Source of the DNA: Paramacrobiotus metropolitanus
Lineage: Eukaryota > Tardigrada > Eutardigrada > Parachela > Macrobiotidae
Assembly: GCF_019649055.1 (NCBI RefSeq)
Contig: NW_026570301.1
Location: forward strand, 310,001 to 374,000
DNA: 64,000 nt
Reading direction: 5' to 3'
Shown here: positions 48,491-60,735 of the stretch, piece after piece
Position numbering within the stretch: the first letter of the stretch is position 1
Layout of the letters: each line of letters starts with the position of its first letter
Made by a program: the position numbers and the translations under genes
The notes under the pieces: model-generated
The model's database searches: none
Seen by the model: the letters and a program-made list of their open reading frames with translations, nothing else
Told to the model about the DNA's origin: nothing

Positions 48491-50210
48491 TTACGCAGTT
48501 TGGTGATTCGGGGATGCTTTACGACGGCCACAATACTGCATATGGCAGCAATGACATATCCACACCAATGGATCCAGTACGAGCTGCAGACTGAACAGTA
48601 TCCGACCAATATTCCATACCGGCAGAGGAACCGTTATGGCGAAGAATGCGGAAAGAAAATAACAGATATCCAACGGCGCCCAGCAGAGAATCATGGAGAT
48701 CGTAACCCAACTGAGAATCAGGAAGGGCTTAATCACAATGGGATGGCTGCGAACATTGTGCGCACTGGCCGCGACTGTCTGTTTGCTAGTCGATGCCATC
48801 GGGATGTCCCTGCTGGCCACCCCAGGGCGTTGTTGGACGGTCGTCCTGGTTCGTCGGCTGCGCAGTCGCTCCACAAACACGCAAATATAAATACCCACTA
48901 TAAGACATAAAGGTAAGACGCGATTGATGATGTTATCCGCGCGCGTCCAGTGATAGATGGCCTTCAGGTTGTCCTCACATACACCTGCAACTGTAAACCT
49001 GCTTTGACATTCGTTTCTTTGGTCTTTGGGTACTTGCACGTAAGCGGTCATGCAGTTTAAAAAAATAGTGATGGAGACGCTAAATGTATTCGGCCCGGCC
49101 TAGAGCGAAATGTTGTTACATTTTATGTGCCGAAAAATTGGCGAGAAAACTTTTTTTACGCAGCGGTTTAATTTGCCAGTTATTAGGCTGTGATACGTAC
49201 GTTACATTGCGACGGCTGTGATAGGTACTCATGGAAAGATAAGATTCTGGGTTTTTTCAGTGTTTGAATCTCAGCTACAGAGTATACCGTAATGTGCCCA
49301 CGCTTGCGCATTGCTTTTGCACCGGGCATGCTGCGGTATCACTAGAACACGGGAAATACTGGGCTAGTGAAACTTGAAAAATTTTCCGCTACGCTAGCTA
49401 AACAGATGCCGTCCTGGTGAAGGCTTGACGGTTGCATTCGCAGGGTTTGATGCTGGCAAAAAAATTAAAAACTGAAATTTAATTAAAACCCGGTTAAATA
49501 GAGCAAAACTTTGGCTCAAGTCATTGTTGTGTGGCAACTATGTCAGTTATTTTTATAGTTTAAGGTTTCTCTTGCGGTTTTCCACTAAAACTATTAAAAA
49601 GACCCTTATAAAAAGTTTAAAACAGACGTTGTGAAAAATGAATTCTTTTCCTATACACACCGTAATGCGCCGTGATTGGCCGGTAACGGTGCGGGATGGT
49701 GGTGATAAATCCCGGTAGGCAGATCACATGCACAAGAACAATCGTGCCACAGCAGATCAGCAGCGCCATTTTACGGGTATGGTGGTCACGGTAATAGAAC
49801 GGTGTGATGACGGCGAACAGCCGATTGGCCGCCATCTGCAGATGGGCCCATGTCGGGACCACACTAATCACCAGTTGGCAGTAGCGGTGGAGCAGACACA
49901 CCGACACGCCATACATGCCCATATTAATGGCGTACAGTTCTGTGTACAGCAGCCAAGCCTGGAAACCGATCATGTACACACAGTTGAATACGAAAAGCGC
50001 TAAAATATACACGGTGAAATTAGTAATCAGTGATGGTTGGATGGCGTGGAAGATGAGGACGGCTACGTTGAGGACAAGGGCGGTTGTTGTGATGGCGATG
50101 CGGGCGGCAAGGTAGGGTGTCCAGTGTTCGCTCCATGACAGTGTTGCATTGGGCAACGGTGTTGTGATATTGCAAAGTGAAGAGGGATAAGAGTGGTTAA
50201 TCGAGCACAT
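48491..50210 (-). CDS. 7TM receptor, divergent rhodopsin-like
   Basis: Exon 1 is 49661-50210 (ATG at 50210; donor GTGTGT) and exon 2 is 48491-49032 (acceptor GTGCAAG), with a 628-bp phase-1 intron; 363 aa. The N-terminus has NHS, NIT and NAT sequons. TM1 is about residues 36-58, TM2 about 66-90, TM3 ends AANRLFAVITPFYY (DRY replaced by NRL), and TM4 includes MALLICCGTIVLVHVIC. Extracellular loop 2, split by the intron, contains NECQSRF and VCEDN. TM5 is VLPLCLIVGIYICVFV, TM6 has WVTISMILCWAPLDICYFL, and TM7 ends LDPLVWICHC, where DPLVW takes the place of NPxxY. Ligand unknown; likely a lineage-specific sensory or peptide receptor. Confidence 0.75.
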
Positions 50211-52992
50211 TTGCTAATACTATCGAGCATGTACTGCTCCGCTTGTAACGCACGGCAACAAGAGGATTTTCACATAAATGCAAACCAGGAGCAAAATCGA
50301 TTGCAGAGTCACGAACATTCGCTTATTAGGTCTGATGCGCCGAGCTAAAGAACAGGAGTAATTAGTAAATGCGAAAATAGCTTCACTTACGAAAGACGCT
50401 TGATCAACGCGGGATGAAGGAAATGCCACAATACTAAGAGAGACACCGGTCTTTCGCAAGAAGCACAAGCAATCCAAAAACGCTATCGTAGTGCGAAAAG
50501 CGAACATACCGTAGATTCAACATATAGGAAGGAAGTTCACGGAATAACATGAATCCTTTTATTGCGAAAGCCGTTACGAACTTACGCTTTGGAAACTGTT
50601 GTACAGAAAAATGATGCTGAAGTTTGCGACTTATGCGGAAATTAAATACGGAAATCTTCCGAAATTTGAAAAGGGGTTTAATTATTCTAATAACTCATTA
50701 CTCAGTGAATTACTGTGAATGTTCTGGTTGACAATCTTTACTATCTAGCCGTGGAACATTGTTCAGTCTAATTCCCAGAAACAGCATTAGATCACGCTCC
50801 TATTTAAATTAAACATTTTTAGGCAAAATCATATGTGTCCTTCCCAGAAACTGCTTGGTAATAGTAGCCGGTATATTAATGGAAATGATGATTAATTTAA
50901 ATATCCCGTTACATTTAATTACTGATGACAGAGCAGCTGTTGGCTCTGTTTGTCCCGTCGGTAGACTCATCTACGTACTACACGCTCTTGATGGCGAAGC
51001 AATCTTGCCTGGCTCCAGTTTTTATTCCAGGGAAAACCCGGATAACCAGGTGTACCGGTAATTTGCGTTGTTCAGACGCGGTAATACGTACCGTGGATAC
51101 AGTACAGTTTCTTCCTTGACTTCGGGTAGACGCTGCAAATCCGCCTGTTCTTTAACTAATAACGAGACCAGCTTCCGATTTAATTACTTTCAAGCTACGG
51201 CTTAACTGATGTTATTCGTTGTCTCTGCACTGCGACAGTTTCTCTTTCCGCTTGTTGACTCGGCATTGCAATCTTTCGCCTTTTTCATATGATTGTAATT
51301 TGCACAGGTGTTTCTTTTTATGCAACCGGCAGAATCTTCATACAACGTCAAGTGCGAGTCATTGATCAAAATAATGACTGGATGTTTTCTCTTATAAAAA
51401 AAGCGAAGCAAAAGAATATTTTTTAACACAGCATAGGCATTTACCACCACAACAAGAAAGAATTTCGTATCTAGATGTTTCCGTGCGTAATTTGACGATG
51501 TTGAGCAAGAATAACAAGAAATAATGGACTAAGACAGCAACTTATTTGTGCGCGAGAATAAATTTCTAAACAAATTTATTCGTTGCAGCCTGCAGCCACA
51601 TTCATACGGTTGTTATTTCCGGTTTGACTGTAACGATGCATTTTCTACAGGTACACACTTCATGTCGCTTCATGTGAATGATCATGAACTAACCGCTTAT
51701 ACCATGAAAATTCGTCTTTATCTGAATTACCTTAACCTGAAGAAATCTTTTTCTCCAGAATAGACCAGAATCGTTTGTTATTTCTCATACTAGCTGTTAT
51801 TATTCGTATTTATTTCGCGATGGAAGCTGTCGCTAAACTTTAAAATACAATTTTAATCGATGATTAATTGTTTCAATACTTCATAAAAAATTGGCTTATG
51901 TAAAATGTAAATAAGCTAGCAGAATAGAAGATATTTAGTACTCGATTTGGATCCGCATAAACAAGTGTGATACGTTTGTTCGTATCGCATTCGTACCACA
52001 GAAACGCAAAAGCAAGCACACGTCTTGACCGATAACTTTTAACAAATCGTCATAAAAAGCGTATGTCGATCGTTGATTATCATTTATGGAAAGTTGTCGA
52101 TTTATCATTTATGAAAGGTAACACAGGCAAGATAAACCAAAAATATGCCCCAGCAGGGCACAATATAAAGTGCGCAAATCCGGAAACCCATCGGCGGAAC
52201 GATGACGAGGTAGATCCCGCACTTCTGTGCACTGTGTTAATCGACCAGTCGAGTACTGTACTGTACTAAACATTCGGCTCTGCCAAGACACACAATACCG
52301 GTATCTATAATGCAGCGTGGCGTATCAAGCCAAAACTGAGTGACATACCCACCCTCCTGACGAGAGACCTCGCCTCCTTAGTCTCGATTAAAGATTATTT
52401 ACAACTAGTGTAAGGTTGGCGGTCGCGGCTGCGCAAAATTACCGTTGAATAACTGCGCGTGTCTCCGGCGACCTCTGATTGTCCGATGAATCAATGCCCC
52501 GTTAGAACGCTAGTTCTGAACTTTTGGGCGCATTATTCCAAAAATAGTCCATAAATCTTTATCAATCACTGTAGCTATAGCATAGAGAACATACCAAAGT
52601 CTTGGAGAGATTAAAGCAATCTTTTACTACAAAACTGGATTATGAACATTGGCCATCTGTGATTTACGACTCTGTTTACTTGTTGGTTGTTCTGTAGTGC
52701 CGTTATCTGTGCCATGAGAGCGTCTCGGTAAAGTGCGATTCGTTCGTTCAATCCCTAAATACCAGCTGGGCGAGCATTGTCCGAACTGCTGACTGGGTGT
52801 CGTATATTTGTCGTGGCAAATAAACGTAAAACCGGCTTATTGAAGTAAAATGCGCCTACAAATTTTTCTGCTACGGCATTTAGCGATAATACCCCATATA
52901 GCGGTGTAAGTTGTATAACGAACCGCACTAGGTGAACGATTTCAGCGCAAATCTCACCATTGACCTTTTTTAACAATCGCGATTTTTCTGTA
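50211..52992. other. Intergenic, no gene seen
   Basis: No convincing ORF. Just before LRR-like member 7, GAGCATTGTCCGAACTGCTGAC (given here as GAGCATTGTCCG plus AACTGCTGAC) near 52772 recurs almost exactly upstream of member 8 near 57197, marking a shared upstream region. A TATAAC box lies at 52914-52919, about 78 bp before the start codon of member 7. Confidence 0.45.
52914..52919 (+). promoter_or_regulatory. Putative TATA box of LRR-like member 7
   Basis: TATAAC followed by GAACCGCACTAGGTGAACGA; member 8 has TATAAAG followed by AAGCGCAGTTGGTGAACGA at the same distance from its ATG. The conserved spacing supports a core promoter. Confidence 0.45.
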
Positions 52993-54497
52993 ATGGCTTC
53001 GCGATGGATTAGCGTAGCCCTGTGCGGCTGTCTGTACTTTGTTGTTACAGCGTTTGGTAAGTCTGGTTGTTTTGCAGATATCTAGATTTTTCGCTACTAC
53101 CTGTTATTGAATTAAGTACAGTGCTAGTGAATTCTTTATAATATAAAATACTGGAAAACAGTACAGAAAATATAAAATATTTTAGAACCATCCGTTGGAG
53201 TCAAACAAGCAAAAAATATTAAAAAAGACACAAATTTAAACATTTTATTATATAAATACATTATATATTGCTATATTATTATTTAAGAAATAATTAATTG
53301 TAAAAACCGTTACAAAAATAAAACAGTGTTTAAAACGCAATTGGCACAAATTATTATTGCCGAACGTCGACGTACGTATGCACGTTGATGCACGTTGTTC
53401 ACAAAGAAAATGTGTGCACGTTGTACAGATATTTTTCGTGAAAGTGAGATTGCATTGAGATTGCACAAATTACATAAATTAGAGTGATTGCCGTAAAACG
53501 ATCGCATTAAAACTATTGTTATTCACTTATTCTAGACCTGGAAATGGACTGCAACTCGTACAACACATCCCAACCAGTCAACGTTACCCCGTTGACGGAT
53601 GCAGTTCCATTCCGTCGCGATCGACTCAGGCTCGAAGAATGTATCGTTTATGCTAATAAAGGGTCGTCAATCTGCATGATAGTACCAGGCATCGAAGCCT
53701 GGATGATGATCGGCACCGATCCGCACGAGAATAATCCCACGCGAAGAAACTACCTCGCCGCGGAATGCCGCTTTCAAAAGCGTCCAGTGGTCGCCGAGAC
53801 CACCAGGACCATCCGTCTCAACAATCCCACGGTAGCCGTAACACTGTCGCTCACGGACGGAACAGGGAACAACAATTCGTTGACCTTTGATGTGATTGAT
53901 CCGGTTAGGAATCAAACAATTGACTTGGGGGTGGAGTCATGTGTGACCACTGACGTAAACCGGCGAATCTACGACGTGGGCGTGTTACCGAATTTGTTCG
54001 TTCTGACGGTTTCGTGGTGTCGGAACTTGACGGTGATGAAGGAGGATTTTAGTCGTATGCCGCGCATTCGGATGATACTGTTCACGATGTCAACAATTAC
54101 GTCTTTGGAAGCTGGGACATTCATGGATCTGCCGGATCTGCACAGTCTCATCTTGGAGCGGAATCTGTTCATGATGGTGCCGGAAATGCTCACCAACATT
54201 ACCAACCACCGCCAGGAGCAGAAGCTCTCCAGTATTGGCGATACCAGGGATTTTGTGCGCCGTCTACACTGCGATTGCTCATTGGGTTGGCTGCGAAACC
54301 TGCAGAAGAAAAAGCCCTATCTGATTGGTAACCGTGATGAAGGGGAAGTGATTACCGTTGGTGACTATAAATCTCCCGAGGTGTGGAAGAGCAGAGACGC
54401 TCTCAGTGTGGACTGCTCCAGAGAGGTGGATGCAGATAATATTTTCAATGGAAAGGGGTTTTCTTACAATACAACGTGTTATACATTGGTGTGCTAA
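52993..54497 (+). CDS. Secreted LRR-like family protein, member 7
   Basis: Exon 1 is 52993-53056 (MASRWISVALCGCLYFVVTA, donor GTAAGT); exon 2 is 53536-54497 (acceptor TTCTAG); intron 479 bp, phase 1; 341 aa. The mature protein starts near DLEMDCNSYN. It has PFRRDRLRLEECIVYA, VAETTRTIRLNNPTVAVTLSL, IDPVRNQTIDLGVESC, GVLPNLFVLTVSWCRNLTV, DFSRMPRIRMILFTMST, GTFMDLPDLHSLILERN, LHCDCSLGWLRNL and the terminal NTTCYTLVC. It is very close to member 8 (57381), with the same exon lengths and related flanks, so the two are a recent duplicate pair. The ORF in the large exon alone would miss the signal peptide. Confidence 0.85.
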
Positions 54498-55505
54498 CAG
54501 CGGTAATGGAAATGACTCAGTTCATGGAGCCAACTTTTTGTATACAAGGAGTCCACTAAAACGCGCTGTAGTTTGGAATTGGGCGTAACCAGTGAATTTG
54601 TATTTATCGTTGTGTTGGTGCGTTAGAAATTACGGGACAAGCTTGAACACACAGTTAGAGACAAAGAGATTCCCGACGAAATTAACGATATGGACTGGTG
54701 TGGTCGGTCTCTTGATTAGCAGCTCATCTAGCTTCCGGTTAACTGCGGAAGGCTATGACTCAATAAGTGATGATTATTGTTCATACATTATTCATACATT
54801 GTTCATACAGATATGACTTTACGCTAAAGTACGTTCATTTTCCGGTCTTTTTTTCGGCATTATTCTTTTCTGCTATATCACCACCATTGCTCACATAATC
54901 AGATCATGCGCTTTTTAACGTAAGACCGTCGCAAATCGTTGCCTTTATTTTCGCTGATAACCACAGAACACAGAAGAAACGCTTAAACCACAAAGTGGAA
55001 GTGGTTATTATCAAGTACTGTCAAATTGATCTCATTCTTTTCCAGTCACAGCCCGAGAACTGGTTTCTGCCATGGCACCATCCAGAACGCGAATTCTCAG
55101 CTAAAGACGACGTTTATCTGAAAATGTTAGCCTTTTCTCGTGCGTTTTCGAAGCTCACGGCGAATTTCAAGTTATATGTAACTCAAAAAAGCGGTAAACG
55201 TATAAAACTTAAATACATCGTAAGTGATCCTGGTTGATTATTTTGATGTAAAATGATAATCCGGCCTTGTCTGGTGTCTATGTAGACACATATCAAGCCG
55301 CATTCGCTAGCAAGGCAATTTCTTTTAGAATAGACGGAATCGTTTACGATTATTTTGCTTATTGTGGTTCTTAATTCTCTTGCAGTGGATGCTGCCGATA
55401 AGTTCTAGCCATGTAATTTATGACGTAGCTTTACCGTAGGTCATAAAAATTGTTTCGCTATATAAACTTGAAAATACCTTTCCATTTCCTATTCCGAAAT
55501 GGAAA
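54498..55505. other. Intergenic, no gene seen
   Basis: No supported gene. The segment around 55320-55420 loosely resembles 51750-51850 (AGAATAGAC...GAATCGTTT), suggesting duplicated flanks around members 7 and 8. Confidence 0.35.
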
Positions 55506-55959
55506 TACCGTAATTATCGAATTTGCAGCTCTCCCCATAATTAGGCCCCCCTCCGTAATAAGCCCCCCTCCCTTAACCAGTTCGAAAAATAGCGCCTCCC
55601 CCCGAATTTACCGCCCAGGGGGCGTTATTAAATGTCAAGCGCCACAAAATGATAGATATACCGCAGATTACTTCATAATGATAGTTATAATAAACGGTCA
55701 ACAGTCACAAAAATAATGTGGTGCGATGCTTCAGAATGCTGCTCGTAGGGTAATGAAATTGCAAATACCGGCATCTACTGCTCAATATCAATAGAACAGG
55801 ATTCGCAGTTATTCGAAGAATAACGGCCCCCTCCACAAAAATTGTGTTTGAAAAATAGTACCACCCCCAAAATAACGGCCCCTCCCCGAAATAAGCCCCC
55901 ATCCTCCAGGACGTTTGAAATATTTGCACCCCAGGGGTGCAAATTCGATAATTACGGTA
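55506..55959. mobile_element. Short inverted-repeat element with C-rich core (MITE-like)
   Basis: Ends are TACCGTAATTATCGAATTT at the left and its reverse complement at the right, about 22 bp in each arm. The interior holds at least four GCCCCC(C)TCC-type tracts separated by AATAA or CGAAAAATAG, arranged as an imperfect internal repeat. It has no coding capacity. The complementary strand has several runs of five or six G and could form G-quadruplexes. No clear target duplication is seen. Confidence 0.65.
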
Positions 55960-57303
55960 CCTATTCAGTTCTAGATTCAGTCCCGCTTAAAACATGGCGA
56001 TACGAGAATTATAAATGTACATTCATGAAAATCGGTAATATTGTTGAAATCTTTATCTTTATCATGATAGACATTAGACAGATACGTAATGTCATTCGGA
56101 AGATGACATTACAAGTCCAAGAACACCAAGTCCTCTTCAGCACACCGAAACCACTTCCGAAAGTTTTAAAATATAAAACCAACAAACAGTTTACGGCAGG
56201 AGCACGTACATTTAGTGCTCACAAATCGCAATTCGAACAAAAAAGCGGTTGTTTGTGCAGCTAGTCTTGAAATTGTTGAGTGATAAACACTTTTCTTAAT
56301 CATACACTGTAGAATACACGATAGATCTGTTTACAGCTGCATATTGTATGCTTTGCTTTGAAACTTTTGCAATTACAAAAAAAAAATGAGTGCAGCCGAA
56401 TGATGTACTGGAGAAAGAAGCATTAACGGCGCCTGTTTTCGGTATGCAGCCTAAAAACCAAAAAATATATATTAAGGAGTGATATGTGTATAATTCAGTA
56501 CCGACTTGCATTTGATAGACATTTGTTGTTTACAGTAATTGCCCTAACTACATAATAGGCACCCAAGCGAGTTAAACACAAAGTAATAAATCAAATCCTA
56601 TGTCACTTATCGCGGCATAAGTTTGCAAACTTTCATTAAAACACAGTCTGAACGGATCGTGGCGCTGTTAATAATCTGTAATCATGGCGATCGTAGATGA
56701 ATCAGTCCCCTGTGGAACTGGTAGGTGGTTCCGGGTTGTTTGTATCGTTCGGAGGACAATGAATGCTTCTACTGAACTTTGCAAGCTAACAAAGTCATGC
56801 ATACTTTCTAGTAGGGAAAGCAAAATGCGCACCGACGGTAATCTTGAAGATTAGGTAAACAAATCTGCCCAAAATCAGAGCGCTCCGTATCTTTTTCCAA
56901 AAACGTCTATTAAAAAAATGTCCTGGCAGAAATGGCGAAAATAAGATCAGTCGAAGCATGTTTAATTTCTTGTCTAATTAGTTAAACTCTGTTTCTGAAT
57001 GCCAATGCAAAATATCAGACTCTGAAAATGCTTCTAGTTTAGAAGTAATTTTTCGACAGCCACTTTAAATTACCAACACTGACCGCAAAAATGCTCTTCT
57101 GTAATAATACTTGTCAGTTAATCTATCACAGCGATGTGAGCCGTGAGCGCTTTTCAGTTACGCGTGGCGTTCACTTAACCTGTGCTAGCTTAAGGAGCAA
57201 TGTCCGAACTGCTGACTGCCTCTCCTGCCTGCAGTTTACAATCAGCGGCAAACGTTTCCGAAAAAACACGGCATTCAGCTGCATATAAAAGTGTAGATTA
57301 CTG
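55960..57303. other. Intergenic, no gene seen
   Basis: No supported ORF or RNA gene. The last 110 bp resemble the region upstream of member 7 and are probably the promoter of member 8. Confidence 0.4.
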
Positions 57304-57310
57304 TATAAAG
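57304..57310 (+). promoter_or_regulatory. Putative TATA box of LRR-like member 8
   Basis: TATAAAG, 77 bp upstream of the ATG, in the same setting as the box of member 7. Confidence 0.5.
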
Positions 57311-57380
57311 AAGCGCAGTTGGTGAACGAGTTTGACGAGAATACCAGTGGTGAATTTTTTGCCAATAAAATTTCTTACAA

Positions 57381-58587
57381 ATGGCTTTTAAATGGACTGC
57401 CGTTGTCCTTACGGGATTCTTATGCTGTACCGTGAAAGCGTTTGGTAAGGTTATTTCTTCTTTGTGATATCTGCTGTATTCTAGGATCTGTTGTTGCTTA
57501 TTGTTTATTTAGCGCAGTTGTTTATTGCGGCGCTTTCGTTCCTGTTGCCAGTATAAGTCAATTACTAATCAGTCGCGCGTTGTGCAGAGTCCATAGTCGA
57601 TTGCTTACCCAAATTATGTTGCCAGATCTGGAAACGGACTGTAACTCGTACAACACATCCCAGCCAGCCAGCACCATCCCGTTAAACGATCCCGTTGAAT
57701 TCCGTCGCGATCGGCTGCGTCTGGAGGAATGTATCATCTATGCTAAGAAGGAGTCGACGATATGCGCGATGGTCCCGGGCATCGATTCCTGCATGGCGAT
57801 CGGCTTCAATCCGCGCCGGTACAATCCCATACGGCAGAACTACCTTGCAGCGGAATGCCGGTTTCAGAATAGCTCAGTGGTCGCCGAGACCACCAAGACC
57901 ATCCGTCTGACCAGCCCCAAGCGGGCCGTAACCTTATCGCTGATGGACGGAATAGACAGCAATAATTCCCTGATGTACGATGTGATTGATCCGATTCGTA
58001 ATCAGACAATTGATTTATGGATGGAAAGTTGTATAGCGACGGACCTCACCCGGCGAATCTACAACGTCGGCGTGTTACCGAATTTATTCGTCCTTGGTAT
58101 TTCGTGGTGTCGTAACATGACCGTGTTGAAAGAGGATTTCAGTCGCATGCCCCGCATACGAATGATAATTTTCACGATGTCCACCATGTTATCCCTGGAG
58201 CCGGGAACATTCACGGACCTGCCGCATCTGCACAGTTTAATTCTGGAGCGGGATCTATTCATGTTGGTGCCAGAAATGCTGCCCAACAACAGAGGCCATA
58301 CTCCGAATGAAAAGCTCATCAGGATGCTCGATACGCGTGATTATGTGTGGCGTTTACACTGTGGTTGCGCGTTGGCTTGGCTGCGGAATTCGTTGAGGAA
58401 CAGGCCCTATCTGATCAAAGACCGTGAAGAAGGCGAAGGGCTAACCATAGGGGACTATAAGTCTCCGCAGGTCTGGAAAAACATGGACGCGCTTAGTGTC
58501 GACTGCTCCCAAGAGGTTGACGCTGGAAATATCTTCAACAGAAACGGTTTTTCTTACAATACATCCTGTTATAACTTGGTGTGCTAA
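57381..58587 (+). CDS. Secreted LRR-like family protein, member 8
   Basis: Exon 1 is 57381-57444 (MAFKWTAVVLTGFLCCTVKA, donor GTAAGG); exon 2 is 57626-58587 (acceptor TTGCCAG); intron 181 bp, phase 1; 341 aa. The longer open frame starting at 57442 reads through the intron and is not the likely protein. Landmarks: EFRRDRLRLEECIIYA, VAETTKTIRLTSPKRAVTLSL, IDPIRNQTIDLWMESC, DFSRMPRIRMIIFTMST, GTFTDLPHLHSLILERDLF, LHCGCALAWLRNSL and NTSCYNLVC. The cap motif is altered (CGCALAW for CDCSFAW). Sister of member 7. Confidence 0.85.
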
Positions 58588-59416
58588 CTGGGTCACGGGA
58601 AGTGGCCCGGTACTGCCGGTACATACAACAAATTTCTTTTATCTGGCACATCCACTGAGATTTTTGCTCCCCTCAGAAGCCTGTTCGATATGTTGTATGT
58701 TCACCGCAAAATTACAAGTATATAATGGCCAAAATAGCGTGAGTGCAAAAAAAGTTGGTACTTAGGTATTGTGAATTTTTATTGACAAAAACTGTCGGGC
58801 ACCGGAACGCATTATGTATTATTCGATCTTCTTGAAACTTTCCTTGGCGCACAAGTAACTACAGTGTAAGAAACGCAGCTCTACCGCTACTGCAGATGTA
58901 TCTGCAGGCTGTAATTCAACAAGAGTGACTGGCACTTATTTATATCGAACTCGGTCAAAGTAGTTTATGAAGCCTCAACCCCCACCTTGTGATTTCTATG
59001 TCTCCTGCCGAAGAAGTTATCGGTAAATTGTTTACTACGTAAATTATTTAATAAATCTACAATGATCATAAACCCGTGGAGCGGCAATTCATTTATTTCG
59101 CCTATGGCGTGGTTAGTACACGGCAAATTTGTTCTTGCATGTGTTTTGACTTATACCCTGGTAAATTTGGAGGCACCATGAAGGAGAGGATGCTGTAGGA
59201 TAATGTGGATACATCTTTAATTACTGTTGTATCCCCACCCACCGTGTCTGTGCAGTATCTTTTTTGTCTGTGCAGTATCTCCACTAGGAAACCAAAGGGA
59301 TACTCGAAAGGTCAACGGTTACTGCAAGGTTCCGTTAATACACATTCGGATACTGCATTTACTGATATTCCTCAAAGCTGTATTCGGCCGGATACTTAGA
59401 GGATACTGCGTGAGGG
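58588..59416. other. Intergenic, no gene seen
   Basis: 3' flank of member 8 and AT-rich DNA. Around 59220-59410 GGATACT and TGTGCAGTATCT recur several times, a minor local repeat next to the inverted-repeat element. Confidence 0.35.
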
Positions 59417-59737
59417 ATACTTCGATAAACCTCTTACTCCGGCACCCCTTTAACTTTTGTACTAGTATATTCCAGCAGCCAGCTAGCTGAAAATGCAGCA
59501 TTAATTTTAACATCGGCATAGCATAGTTGAAAATTCAGCGTAGCATCTGTACCGACTGTACGTACAGATGGTACGCCGACCAATAGAAAAATTCGAAAAG
59601 CAATTGAATCGAGTGCAGATGATAAACGTGCAGTCGCCAAGGAGGGCGGTTGCTCATGCTGCATTTTCAACTAGCCGGCTGCCGGAAGGTAGTACAGAAG
59701 TCTAAAGGGTGCCGGAATAAGAGGCTTATCGAAGTAT
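59417..59737. mobile_element. Foldback/MITE-like element with about 85-bp inverted repeats
   Basis: The left arm starts ATACTTCGATAAACCTCTTA and the right arm ends with the matching reverse complement (one difference in this stretch). The similarity continues inward through CCGGCACCC and CAGC...GAAAATGCAGCA for about 85 bp. The core contains the palindrome CTGTACGTACAG. There is no ORF, so it must depend on a transposase elsewhere. The boundaries may be flanked by TA. Confidence 0.7.
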
Positions 59738-60735
59738 TAATATTGTAGGACATTCGGCGGCGATACAGATGCAAACATCACTTTGTATTTGCACATATTG
59801 CGAATATTGTTAATCTGGTCATTCTTTTCAGTTAGCGTATCCCACAGTATGCTTATAGTATCTTTCCTGTATCCCCCATGTATCTCATTAAATTTTTTTA
59901 CAGTTGTAAGGTTTCTTTGGTTTTCTTTTGTTATTTTAATGGGACAAATGTGCGTTACGTAAAGGAGACTCCAGAGATACAATGGGATACGGCAATAAAC
60001 CCAAAGAAGCCAGAAAAATTGTGAACATACATTAAGCCAGATACATTAGGGAAACGTAGAAGGTACCGTGAGATACGACGGGATAACTAGGGTACAAGTA
60101 AAGAAAATCATGTCTCGAAAAAGTTTCGTTCATGTCTAATTTATTTCTTTTTGTGTTTTATTGTGTTTTATCTAGGTTGTTTATACAGACAGTGGTTTAC
60201 CGCGTGCACGCTAATGCAACTTTGCGGCAGCGATGATCTCCCGAAATTGTACGAATACTATTCCTTAAAGCTGTTGTGGTATTCCTGCTTAACAAATTTG
60301 CTTTTTGATATACCAAGTTCAATTTTTAGACCACTAACCAGGGCACATTTCGTGGCTTTCAAATCAGAAACGTAATATTTTTGTCGACGAGTATGCCATG
60401 GGTTTGCCATTAGATCGAAAATTAAAATTTACGCCGCTTTTCTGTGTGCGGAACTTCATTAAATTAAACGTTGCATCTAAAGCAACGAGTTTGGCGCTAA
60501 CTAAAACCAATTTTATCATCTACAGAATTTGCATTTACGTAATTTGCTTTAATAATAAAATCAATAATCAACACTTCTGTTGCTTTTCAAGGCACGAATT
60601 TGCAGAGGTTTTACTAGTGAAATACTACTTCGTTGTAACATAAATCACTGCCTCACAGAGCAGGATTTCCGGCTTATTCGCTTTTTATCACTGCAAATAA
60701 AACCAGTACGATACCAATGGTAAAAGGAAGGCAAA
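59738..60735. other. Intergenic, no gene seen
   Basis: AT-rich, with no supported coding frame, RNA gene or repeat. Confidence 0.4.

Noticed and set aside
50220-50507. 95-aa minus-strand ORF beside the 7TM gene
   Set aside because: Only scattered hydrophobic residues; it does not continue the receptor frame and lacks domain features.
57442-57625. Extended N-terminus of LRR-like member 8 read through from 57442
   Set aside because: The stretch is an intron: a donor at 57445 and an acceptor at 57625 join a signal-peptide exon in the phase used by the whole family.
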